This document shows, in pieces, positions 34,752 to 43,466 of a stretch of 64,000 nt of DNA. Made by a program: the position numbers and the translations under genes. Below the pieces are notes generated by a model. It saw nothing but the letters and a program-made list of their open reading frames with translations. It was not told the origin of the DNA and ran no database searches. This DNA is from Geobacter argillaceus. GTDB taxonomy: Bacteria > Desulfobacterota > Desulfuromonadia > Geobacterales > DSM-12255. Numbering within the stretch: the stretch's first letter is position 1; every line of letters begins with the position of its first letter. The stretch is from assembly GCF_007830735.1 (NCBI RefSeq), contig NZ_VLLN01000010.1:62001-126000 (forward strand). The letters run 5' to 3'.

Positions 34752-35558
34752 ATGGTGCGTTCCATATTTCTTCTCTGGTTTTTCGGCATGTTTCTGATTG
34801 CTGCCACCCCTGGCTGTGCTGCCCAGCGGAAGGAGACAACCGGGATCAGCCGGCTCGGCTACACCATTCAGGTGGGGGCCTTTGCCGAGGTGAAAAACGC
34901 CGAGCGGTTGACGACCAAACTTCAGGCCAAAGGGATCGAAGCCTTTTATTTCAAGAAGGACAACGGGGTCTATGCCGTCCGCTTCGGCGACCATCAGTCG
35001 CGGGAAGCCGCCCGGCGTGCTGCTCAGAAACTGGTTGCGGAAAAGCTTATCGGGAGCTATTTTATTGCGGCCCCGAATGAGCCCGGCATCCAGCGGAGCA
35101 AGGGGCCGGAGATCAGGGCCGCCAGGCCGGAGAAGCCGGTCCGGACGCCACCCCCCCGTCGCCCCGAAGAGCAGAAACCGCGGGGGGACATGGGGGCCAT
35201 CGCGGCCCGTACCGCCGAGCGGTTTGTCGGTATCCCCTACCGCTGGGGGGGGGATACGGTGGTTGACGGGATGGACTGCAGCGGTTTCGTCCGGGCGGTC
35301 TACAACCTCTGCGGGGTGAATATCCCCCGGACCTCTGCCGAGCAGTTCCGGGTCGGCGAGTCGGTGGACAAGGAGGAGCTCCGGGACGGTGATCTGGTCT
35401 TCTTCGGTGCGTCGGCTGACAAGATAAACCATGTGGGGATCTACGTTGGTGGCGGCCGTTTCGTTCATGCGCCGCGGCGGGGCGACGACATCAAGATCAC
35501 GTCAATCGATGAAAAGTATTTTACCGAGCGGTTCGTTGGCGCAAAGCGCTATTTCTGA
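34752..35558 (+). CDS. SPOR-NlpC/P60 cell-wall hydrolase lipoprotein
   Basis: 268 residues. A signal ends in a lipobox ATPGC (Cys about 22). A SPOR-like domain (YTIQVGAFAEVKNAERLTTKL, about 37-105) precedes a Pro/Arg-rich linker, then an NlpC/P60 domain (about 150-268) with catalytic Cys in MDCSGFVRAVY, His in INHVGIYVGGG and a third polar residue in GRFVHAP. SPOR domains bind denuded septal peptidoglycan; NlpC/P60 enzymes cut D-Glu-gamma-diamino acid bonds. The fusion suggests a hydrolase targeted to division sites. Confidence 0.9.
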   Translation: MVRSIFLLWFFGMFLIAATPGCAAQRKETTGISRLGYTIQVGAFAEVKNAERLTTKLQAKGIEAFYFKKDNGVYAVRFGDHQSREAARRAAQKLVAEKLIGSYFIAAPNEPGIQRSKGPEIRAARPEKPVRTPPPRRPEEQKPRGDMGAIAARTAERFVGIPYRWGGDTVVDGMDCSGFVRAVYNLCGVNIPRTSAEQFRVGESVDKEELRDGDLVFFGASADKINHVGIYVGGGRFVHAPRRGDDIKITSIDEKYFTERFVGAKRYF

Positions 35559-35588
35559 GCCGAATCCGCGACTTAACACGAGGCACCA

Positions 35589-36830
35589 ATGGCGATAATC
35601 AAACCGTTCCGGGCCTTGCGCCCTCCCAAGGCGCTGGCCGAAAAGGTGGCATCCCTCCCCTATGACGTGATGGATACGGCCGAGGCCAGGGCCATGGCAG
35701 CTGGCAATCCCTACAGTTTTCTCCGCATCTCCCGGGCCGAGATCGATTTGCCGTCCGACGTGGATATCCATTCGGAACCGGTATACCGTAAGGGACGCGA
35801 GAACCTGCTGGCGTTCATCAGCCAGGGGACCCTGGTCCAGGATGCCGCTGACTGTTACTACGTGTACCGCCAGACCATGGGATCAGTGACCCAGGTCGGG
35901 CTGGTGGTCTGCGCCGGGGTGGACGACTACCAGAGCGGCGTCATCAAGAAGCATGAGCTGACCCGCGCCGACAAGGAGGAGGACCGGGTGCGGCACATCG
36001 ATCTCCTCGACGCCAACGATGAGCCGGTCTTCTACACCTTCCGCCGGAATGAGGACGTAAGCACCATCCTGGCTGGTGTCACCGCCGGAGAACCGGAGTT
36101 CGATTTCGTCACCGACGACGGGGTCGGGCACACCCTGTGGGTGATCGGAGACCGCCAAACGATCGACCGGCTCACCGGGATCGTCGCCGGCATCCCGGTG
36201 CTGTACGTGGCCGACGGCCATCACCGTAGCGCCGCCGCCAGCCGGGTGCGCGACCTGCACCGGGCAAGGAATCCGCAGCACAGCGGTCAGGAGGAGTACA
36301 ATTACTTCCTCACCGTGATCTTCCCGTCCGACCAACTCCATATCATGCCGTACAACCGGGCGGTGAAGGATCTGAACGGCCAGACCGTGGCCGAATTCAT
36401 GGCCCGGGTGGCAAAGGAGTTTGACGTCACGCCGGTTGCCGGTCCGCTGGCACCGGCCGGACGGCACCGGTTCGGCATGTATCTGGCCGGCAAGTGGTAT
36501 GAGCTGCAGGCCCGTAACGGGTCGTTTCCGGCTGGCGACCCGGTCGGGAGCCTGGACGTTTCCATCATGCAGGACAACCTCCTGAATCCGATTCTGGGGG
36601 TCCGCAACCCCCGCACTGACCAGCGTATCCACTTCGTTGGCGGCATTCGCGGGGTGGACGAGCTGACACGGCTGGTGGACGGCGGTGAGTACCAGGTGGC
36701 TTTTTCCCTGTTCCCCACCTCCATCGATGAACTGATGGTGCTGGCGGACGCGGACAAGATCATGCCTCCCAAGTCGACCTGGTTCGAACCGAAGCTGCGG
36801 TCCGGGCTGTTCGTGCACCTGTTGTCGTAG
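35589..36830 (+). CDS. DUF1015 family protein
   Basis: 413 residues. DUF1015 hallmarks: 'KPFRALRPPKALAEKVASLPYDVM' at the start, VIKKHELTRADKEEDRVRH (about 118-136), YVADGHHRSAAASRV (about 206-220) and the C-terminal MPPKSTWFEPKLRSGLFVHLL. The ADGHHR block looks like a nucleotidyl or metal site. Family members often neighbour serine-synthesis genes, but no biochemical role is settled. It lies 30 bases after the NlpC lipoprotein gene. Function unknown. Confidence 0.9.
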   Translation: MAIIKPFRALRPPKALAEKVASLPYDVMDTAEARAMAAGNPYSFLRISRAEIDLPSDVDIHSEPVYRKGRENLLAFISQGTLVQDAADCYYVYRQTMGSVTQVGLVVCAGVDDYQSGVIKKHELTRADKEEDRVRHIDLLDANDEPVFYTFRRNEDVSTILAGVTAGEPEFDFVTDDGVGHTLWVIGDRQTIDRLTGIVAGIPVLYVADGHHRSAAASRVRDLHRARNPQHSGQEEYNYFLTVIFPSDQLHIMPYNRAVKDLNGQTVAEFMARVAKEFDVTPVAGPLAPAGRHRFGMYLAGKWYELQARNGSFPAGDPVGSLDVSIMQDNLLNPILGVRNPRTDQRIHFVGGIRGVDELTRLVDGGEYQVAFSLFPTSIDELMVLADADKIMPPKSTWFEPKLRSGLFVHLLS

Positions 36831-36908
36831 AACTGTGGCCAGTCGAGCGGAAACGAGCGCCAGGACTCATGGCTTCAGCCGCATAAAATGAACGAGAGGA
36901 AGATTGTC

Positions 36909-37379
36909 ATGCGTGGTGTGGAGAAACTGATCATTGTCCTGCTTCTGCTGATGGCGGTAACCATTCCGGCCTGTTACCAGAAAGAGACGAAGAGCGGCGG
37001 CGAGCAGCCGGCTGTTGGACAGAAGGCTCCTGCCGGGATGATAACCACCCCCTCCGGCCTGGCCTATCAGGATTTGGTGGCAGGGAGCGGCCCGACGCCG
37101 ACCGCCGGCAAGGTGGTCAAGGTCCACTATACGGGGTGGCTGCAGGATGGGACCAAGTTCGACAGCTCGCTGGACCGTGGCCAGCCGTTCGAGTTTCCCA
37201 TCGGGGCAGGTCAGGTCATTCCCGGCTGGGACGAGGGGGTCATGACCATGAAGGTCGGCGGCAAGCGCAAGCTGGTGATTCCGCCCCAGCTCGGTTACGG
37301 AGCAGCAGGTGCCGGGGGCGTGATCCCGCCCAACGCGACCCTTACCTTCGAGGTAATTCTCCTGGACGTGCAGCAGTAG
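36909..37379 (+). CDS. FKBP-type peptidyl-prolyl isomerase, lipoprotein
   Basis: 156 residues from ATG 36909, chosen for GAGAGGAAG upstream; ATG 36888 lacks one. A hydrophobic signal ends in TIPAC (lipobox-like, Cys about 22). The FKBP domain (about 50-156) has [18 protein letters not shown], the pocket residues in [17 protein letters not shown], and [30 protein letters not shown]. It is a periplasmic folding catalyst bound to a membrane. A heptamer array begins right after its stop codon. Confidence 0.92.
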   Translation: MRGVEKLIIVLLLLMAVTIPACYQKETKSGGEQPAVGQKAPAGMITTPSGLAYQDLVAGSGPTPTAGKVVKVHYTGWLQDGTKFDSSLDRGQPFEFPIGAGQVIPGWDEGVMTMKVGGKRKLVIPPQLGYGAAGAGGVIPPNATLTFEVILLDVQQ

Positions 37380-37380
37380 G

Positions 37381-37445
37381 GTGAGGAGTGAGGAGTGAGG
37401 AGTAAAAACATCTTCCAGTCACCGGTCACGAGTCACCAGTCCCTG
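37381..37445. repeat. Paired heptamer arrays (GTGAGGA and GTCACNN)
   Basis: GTGAGGA x3 (37381-37401) followed by GTCACCG, GTCACGA, GTCACCA, GTCCCTG (37418-37445). The GTGA cores of the first array can pair with the TCAC cores of the second in register. The array starts one base after the FKBP stop codon. Confidence 0.85.
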
Positions 37446-37454
37446 ACAAAAGCC

Positions 37455-38432
37455 ATGAAGGTGCTGACTACACTTATCGCCCTTATCCTGCCGGCCGGTA
37501 CGGCCGTCGCTGCGGAGCGGAACGTCACTCTCTTTCTGGACGGGGCCAAGGTTGAGCAGCGCTTCGTCGTTAACGGCGGCTATCTGGAGATTCCGCTGCC
37601 GGCAGCCCTGAAGCCCGGCTCGCTGCGCCTCGTGCCCCGGGCTGCAACCCGCATCGAGCGAGTCGAAACCGTTCCCGCCCGCCTTCCCCTACGGGTCGAG
37701 CGCGAGCTGGCGAGGCTCACCGAGCGGCGGGAGCGTCTTCAGGCCCGGCTCCAGGCCCTGAAGACCAGGGAGGGGATATTCACTGCTGCAGCCAAGGCCC
37801 AGAGCGGCAAGGCACCGCGCAAGACCAAGAGCAACCCCGAGCCGCTGCAGAATATCCGGAAGGGGACCGATTTCGCCCTGACCCAGCTGGAAGAGGTCTA
37901 CGGCGCCAAACGGGCCGTGGAGAAGGAGCTGGCGGCCCTGGACGGCAAGGAAGCGGCACTGCGCAAGGAGGGGAACGCTGGCGGCTGTATCGCCCGGGTC
38001 TGGCTCTCGGGCCGCAGGCCGGACATCGCTGCTGCCTGGCTGCAGACCGACCTTTCCTGGTCCCCCCGCTATGACATCCGTCTCGGTGGTGACGGTACGG
38101 CCGAGGTGACGATCCACCCCCGTCTGCCGGCCCTGGCCAAAGGTGGAGCGGTCTCGGTATCGATGGCGAGCGTGCTGAAGGGGCCGGGAGCTGTGGCGGC
38201 AATGCCGGTAACCGGCGAGCAGTCGGCCATTGTTACCCTGCGTCTCCCGGTTCAGGTGAAGGGAGACGGCCGGGACGTTTCGGCGAGCCTTGCTTTCACG
38301 ATGACCAATACCGCGACCCAGATGCTTCCCGGCGGCGATATCTCCTGTTACCGGAACGGGACGTATATCGGCACGGCCCGTCTGGCAGCAATCCAGTCCC
38401 TTGAGAGCCGCGAGATCCTTTGTGGCGAATGA
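37455..38432 (+). CDS. MuiA-like exported protein, apparently short (DUF4140/DUF4139-related)
   Basis: 325 residues from ATG 37455; the frame is open further upstream through the heptamer array (GTG 37395). A signal peptide ends near VAAERN. 'VTLFLDGAKVEQRFVVNGGYLEIPLP' resembles DUF4140. A long coiled coil (about 75-180) follows, and 'AAWLQTDLSWSPRYDIRLGGDG' resembles the DUF4139 entry strand of mucoidy-inhibitor (MuiA) proteins. The usual remaining 200 or so residues of DUF4139 are missing, so it may be a reduced member. Function unknown. Confidence 0.7.
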   Translation: MKVLTTLIALILPAGTAVAAERNVTLFLDGAKVEQRFVVNGGYLEIPLPAALKPGSLRLVPRAATRIERVETVPARLPLRVERELARLTERRERLQARLQALKTREGIFTAAAKAQSGKAPRKTKSNPEPLQNIRKGTDFALTQLEEVYGAKRAVEKELAALDGKEAALRKEGNAGGCIARVWLSGRRPDIAAAWLQTDLSWSPRYDIRLGGDGTAEVTIHPRLPALAKGGAVSVSMASVLKGPGAVAAMPVTGEQSAIVTLRLPVQVKGDGRDVSASLAFTMTNTATQMLPGGDISCYRNGTYIGTARLAAIQSLESREILCGE

Positions 38433-38476
38433 TGCACTACCTTAAGAAGCCAGTCTATTTTACGATGGAGACGTTT

Positions 38477-39775
38477 ATGACCAATAATGCAATTCGCCTG
38501 TTTCTGGCAGCAGTCGCGACAGCGGCCCTGACCGCCTGCGGCGGCGGTGGCTCTACCACCTCCACCATCCCGGTAACCTCCGTAACCATCTACAACGCCC
38601 ATAGCGTGGCCTTCAAGAACAATTCGGCCATGGCGTGGGGATACAACGGGTCCGGCCAGTTGGGGAACGGGGTTACCAATACCAGCAATACGCCGGTGTC
38701 GGTCCTGGAGAACGGCCGTCCCGTGACCGGCCTGAAGGGGATCTCCGCCGGCTCGGCCCATACCCTGGCCTTCTTCAACAACAGCACCGTTCATGCCTGG
38801 GGAGCGAATTTCTCCGGCCAGTTGGGAAACAACAGCAGTTCCAACGGGGTGCTGAACCCGGTGGGGGTTGTGTACAAGAACAATCCGACGGATACGGCAA
38901 CCCTTCCGTTGCGCAGGATCATCGGTGTCTCTGCAGGCGGCAATCACTCCCTGGCAATGACCAATTATTCCACGGTCTGGAGCTGGGGGGCTAACTATGC
39001 CGGGCAGTTGGGAAACAACTCGACCACCTTGAGCACGACGGCGGTAAAGGTCGTCGATCCCGACTCCGTGGCATCGCAGCTCTCAGGGGTCAGCGCCATC
39101 GCCGCCGGTGGCAGCCACAGCCTGGCCCTGGCCCGCGGCCAGGTCTTTGCCTGGGGGTACAACAACTACGGCCAGTTGGGGAACAACTCCACCGCCAGCA
39201 GCACGATCCCGGTACGGGTGCAGATGGCCGGAGGCACTTCGCTGAACAACGTGAAGCTCATCGCCGCCGGCGGCGCTTTCAGCGTCGCGGTCAGGAACGA
39301 CGAGACGATCTGGGTCTGGGGGTATAACGGCTTCGGGCAATTGGGCCCAAATGTTGATCCCGCAGTGACGACCTTCAGCGGAATTCCGCAGCAGATAACC
39401 GGCATCACCGGCTCCATCAAGGCCGTTTCCGCCGGGCTGGGCCATATCCTGGTGCTGGCGCAGAACGGCTCGACCTGGACGGTCTGGGGATGGGGGTTCA
39501 ACGGCTTCGGGCAATTGGGCGGGGTAACGGCGAACATCAAGCCTGAAGACTTTACCCGGACACCGGTCCAGATTACCACCGGCATTTCCGGCTCGTTCGA
39601 CCCCGCGCTCTACAAAGTCGACGGCATGAGCCCGATTCTGGCCATCGGACACCATTCGCTGGCCAAGACCAGCGCAGGGCTCTTTGCCTGGGGTAACAAC
39701 AACTACGGTCAGCTCGGCGTGACGCCGGGGACGCCGACCTACCGGGCAGAACCTGCCGCGATCGCCGGCTTTTAG
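38477..39775 (+). CDS. RCC1-repeat lipoprotein, seven repeats
   Basis: 432 residues from ATG 38477 (GGAG six bases upstream). The lipobox is ALTAC (Cys about 22), followed by GGGGSTTST. Seven RCC1-type repeats can be counted by their WG(Y/A/F/N)N..GQLG motifs: AWGYNGSGQLG, AWGANFSGQLG, SWGANYAGQLG, AWGYNNYGQLG, VWGYNGFGQLG, WGFNGFGQLG and AWGNNNYGQLG. Seven repeats make one closed beta-propeller. Lengths of some blades vary. It is anchored outside the cytoplasm; the binding partner is unknown. Confidence 0.9.
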   Translation: MTNNAIRLFLAAVATAALTACGGGGSTTSTIPVTSVTIYNAHSVAFKNNSAMAWGYNGSGQLGNGVTNTSNTPVSVLENGRPVTGLKGISAGSAHTLAFFNNSTVHAWGANFSGQLGNNSSSNGVLNPVGVVYKNNPTDTATLPLRRIIGVSAGGNHSLAMTNYSTVWSWGANYAGQLGNNSTTLSTTAVKVVDPDSVASQLSGVSAIAAGGSHSLALARGQVFAWGYNNYGQLGNNSTASSTIPVRVQMAGGTSLNNVKLIAAGGAFSVAVRNDETIWVWGYNGFGQLGPNVDPAVTTFSGIPQQITGITGSIKAVSAGLGHILVLAQNGSTWTVWGWGFNGFGQLGGVTANIKPEDFTRTPVQITTGISGSFDPALYKVDGMSPILAIGHHSLAKTSAGLFAWGNNNYGQLGVTPGTPTYRAEPAAIAGF

Positions 39776-39803
39776 TTATCTCTTTAAAATTGTTGTAAAT
39801 TGT

Positions 39804-39839
39804 CGGTAAAGGGGGAGCCTTTGTGCTCCCCCTTTACCG
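39804..39839. terminator. Strong hairpin terminator after the RCC1 gene
   Basis: A perfect 15-pair stem (39804-39818 with 39825-39839) around CTTTGT, with A-rich bases before it but no T run after it. It may act together with an RNA-release factor or serve as a stability hairpin. Confidence 0.7.
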
Positions 39840-39840
39840 C

Positions 39841-39869
39841 TTGACTTGACAGGCATAAGTAGGCTATTT
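39841..39869 (+). promoter_or_regulatory. Predicted promoter for lysS
   Basis: TTGACT (39841-39846), 17 bases, CTATTT (39864-39869). TTGACA (39846-39851) is a shifted alternative for the -35. Confidence 0.5.
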
Positions 39870-39920
39870 TGCCAGTTTGTTAAACCGGCCGGCACGGCCT
39901 TGGAAAGGGAAGAACCCGGA

Positions 39921-41396
39921 ATGGAAGAACTCAGCGAACTGCTCTTGCAACGCCGCCGCAAGGTGGATGCCCTTTGGGAGGCCGGGGTCAATCCGTATCC
40001 CAACGATTACCGGCCCCAGCATACCACGGCTGATGTGGTGGCCGCCTACGGCCAGGTGGAGACCATCGAGGAAAACGGCCAGGCCTTTGTGGTGGCCGGT
40101 CGGATCATCGCCCGCCGGTCATTCGGCAAGGCGGCATTCATCCAGCTCCAGGACCGCAAGGGGCGGCTCCAGCTCTATGTCCGCAAGGATGTTGTCGGCG
40201 ATGAGATGTTCGCCAACTTCGAGACCTTCGATATCGGCGACATCATCGGTGCCAGCGGCACCCCGTTTCGGACCAAGACCGGCGAACTTTCCCTCAATAT
40301 CACCACCATCAGACTCCTGACCAAATCCCTGCTGCCACTCCCCGAAAAATTTCACGGCCTGACCGACGTGGAGACCCGTTACCGGCAGCGTTATGTGGAC
40401 CTGATCGTCAATCCCGAGGCGCGGGAGGTGTTTGTCAAGCGGTCCCGCGTTGTCAACCTGGTTCGTGAGTTCATGGTAGCCCACGACTTCCTCGAAGTGG
40501 AAACCCCCATGATGCAGCAGATTCCGGGCGGTGCCACGGCCAAGCCGTTCGTTACCCATCATAACGCCCTGGACATGGAGCTGTACCTGCGGATCGCCCC
40601 GGAGCTCTACCTGAAGCGGCTGGTGGTGGGGGGCTTCGAGCGGGTCTTCGAAATCAATCGGAACTTCCGGAACGAGGGGATCTCCGTCCGCCACAACCCG
40701 GAATTCACCATGATGGAGTTCTATCAGGCCTATGCCACCTTCGAGGACCTGATGAACTTTACCGAGGAACTCCTCTGCCATGTTGCCCAGGAGCTCCTGG
40801 GAACCCTCGATTTCAGCTATCAGGGGCAGCCGATCAGTTTCCAGCGCCCCTGGCGGCGGTTCACCGTCAAGGAGGCGATCCTCGAATACGGCGACATCGA
40901 TGCCAAGGCACTGAACGACCGGGATCTGGCCTATGCCTACGCCAAGAGCATCGGCCTGGATCTGCCGGAGGATATCGGCTACGGCAAACTGATTACCGAG
41001 ATTTTCGAAGAAGTGGCCGAGACCAAGCTGATCCAGCCGACCTTTATCACTGCCTATCCGACTGAGGTCTCGCCCCTGTCCCGGAAAAGCGATGCCGATC
41101 CGGAGATCGTGGACCGGTTCGAGTTCTTCTGTGCCGGTCGCGAGATGGCCAATGCCTTCTCCGAGCTGAACGACCCGGTGGACCAGAAGGAGCGTTTCCT
41201 GGCCCAGGTGGCGGCCAAGGCCAAAGGGGACGAAGAGGCCCACTACATGGACGAGGACTACATCCGTGCCCTGGAGTACGGCATGCCGCCCACAGCCGGC
41301 GAGGGGATCGGGATCGACCGGTTGGTGATGCTCCTGACCGACTCGGCTTCGATCCGCGACGTCATCCTCTTCCCTCAGTTGCGCAAGGAGAAATAA
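39921..41396 (+). CDS. lysS: Lysyl-tRNA synthetase (class II)
   Basis: 491 residues from ATG 39921. The OB anticodon-binding domain ('VVAGRIIARRSFGKAAFIQLQDRKGRLQ', about 53-80) precedes class II motifs: motif 2 FEINRNFRNEGISVRHNPEF and motif 3 GEGIGIDRLVMLLT near the C-terminus. An upstream extension is open but lacks a ribosome site. It charges tRNA-Lys. Confidence 0.97.
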   Translation: MEELSELLLQRRRKVDALWEAGVNPYPNDYRPQHTTADVVAAYGQVETIEENGQAFVVAGRIIARRSFGKAAFIQLQDRKGRLQLYVRKDVVGDEMFANFETFDIGDIIGASGTPFRTKTGELSLNITTIRLLTKSLLPLPEKFHGLTDVETRYRQRYVDLIVNPEAREVFVKRSRVVNLVREFMVAHDFLEVETPMMQQIPGGATAKPFVTHHNALDMELYLRIAPELYLKRLVVGGFERVFEINRNFRNEGISVRHNPEFTMMEFYQAYATFEDLMNFTEELLCHVAQELLGTLDFSYQGQPISFQRPWRRFTVKEAILEYGDIDAKALNDRDLAYAYAKSIGLDLPEDIGYGKLITEIFEEVAETKLIQPTFITAYPTEVSPLSRKSDADPEIVDRFEFFCAGREMANAFSELNDPVDQKERFLAQVAAKAKGDEEAHYMDEDYIRALEYGMPPTAGEGIGIDRLVMLLTDSASIRDVILFPQLRKEK

Positions 41397-41403
41397 CGGC
41401 TGA

Positions 41404-41453
41404 TTGTAGGGGCGCGGTTGCCGCGCCCAGGGCGGGGAAACCCCGCCCCTACA
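41404..41453. repeat. GTAGGGG-type inverted-repeat element, copy 2
   Basis: TGTAGGGGCGCGG-TT-GCCGCGCCC (41405-41429) abuts GGGCGGGGAAACCCCGCCCC and TACAG (41431-41454). The outer ends GTAGGGGCG/CGCCCCTAC are the same as in copy 1 at 29992-30057. It fills the lysS-lolCE spacer. Confidence 0.88.
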
Positions 41454-41471
41454 GTGCCGTCGGAAAAATTG

Positions 41472-42741
41472 ATGCCCTACGAACTGTTCATCGGCCTGCG
41501 CTATCTGAAGGCCAAGCGGAAGTCGACCTTTATCTCCATCATCACCCTGATCTCCACGGCCGGCGTTGCCCTGGGGGTGATGGCCCTGATCATCGTCCTG
41601 GCGGTGATGACCGGCTTTGAAGAGGACCTGAAGGAGAAGATCCTCGGCACCAACGCCCACATCGTGGTGTTGGGCAGCGGCGGGAGCATCGACGATCCGA
41701 AAGGGGTCATGGCCCGGCTCGGGAAGTTCGACGGCGTGGTGGCGGCAACTCCCTTCATCTACAATCAGGTGATGCTGGCTGCCGGCAAGAACGTCTCCGG
41801 CGTGGTGCTGCGCGGCATCGATCCCCAGAGTGACCGGCAGGTGACCAATCTGCACAAGGCGATGGTCCAGGGACGGCTCGAAGAGCTGGCCAACGGTACC
41901 TCGCCGACCCCGGCGGCCGCGGCAGAACCGAGGCTTCCCGGCCTGGTGATCGGCAAGGAGCTGGCCAGGAACCTGAACCTCTATGTGGGCGATACGGTGA
42001 ATGTCATCTCCCCCCTGGGGAACATCACCCCCCTGGGGATGATCCCGAAGATGAAGCAGTTCCGGGTGGCCGGGATCTTCAATACCGGCATGTTCGAGTA
42101 CGACACCACCCTGGCCTATGCGGGAATTGGCGAGGCCCAGTCGTTCCTGGGAATGGGAGCCTCGGTAACCGGCATCCAGCTCAAGGTGGCCGATGTCTAC
42201 AAGGCCGGCGAGCTTTCCCGGCGGATCAACCGGGAACTGGGCGGGGCGTTCTACGCCAGGGACTGGATGCAGATGAACCGGAACATCCTCTTTGCCCTGA
42301 AGACGGAAAAGACGGTCATGTTCATCATCCTCACCCTCATCGTTCTGGTGGCGGCCTTTGGCATCGCTTCCACCCTGTTCATGGTGGTGATGGAGAAGAC
42401 CAAGGATATCGCGATCCTCAAGTCCATGGGGGCCACCGGTCGGAGCATCATGCGGATCTTCATCTTCGAGGGGTTGATCATCGGGGTACTCGGCACGCTG
42501 ATTGGCCTGCTGGGTGGACTTCTGGTCGCCCTGAACCTGGAGGCGATCGTTGGGGTGGTTCAGCGGCTGACCGGTTTCGAGCTGTTCAGCAAGGACGTCT
42601 ACTATCTGGACCGTTTTCCTTCCCAGGTGGTCCCGGCCGACGTGGTCCTGGTGGCGGTGACGGCGGTGCTGATCTCTTTCGTGGCCACGCTCTACCCGTC
42701 GTGGCAGGCGGCGAAGCTTATGCCGGCCGAGGCCCTGCGGT

Positions 42742-42749
<8 letters not shown>
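41472..42749 (+). CDS. lolC: Lipoprotein-releasing ABC transporter permease (LolC/LolE type)
   Basis: 425 residues from ATG 41472. The family start [22 protein letters not shown] includes the first helix (about 20-48). A periplasmic domain (about 50-265) leads to three C-terminal helices (about 275-300, 325-350, 388-410), the last ending '[18 protein letters not shown]', which is typical. Only one permease gene is present, so it probably works as a homodimer (LolCE/LolF type) with LolD. It extracts outer-membrane lipoproteins from the inner membrane. Overlaps lolD by 8 bases. Confidence 0.92.
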
Positions 42750-43422
<673 letters not shown>

Positions 43423-43466
43423 GATATGAATTTTTTTATTAACGACGTGCTTGTTTTGGAGGGCAT

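Noticed and set aside
38600-39750. Repeated DNA in the RCC1 gene as a CRISPR or tandem repeat locus
   Set aside because: The repeats are degenerate, in frame, and encode protein blades.
40119-41855. Minus-strand open frame over lysS and lolC
   Set aside because: It spans two well-supported genes and an intergenic hairpin, with no family-like sequence.
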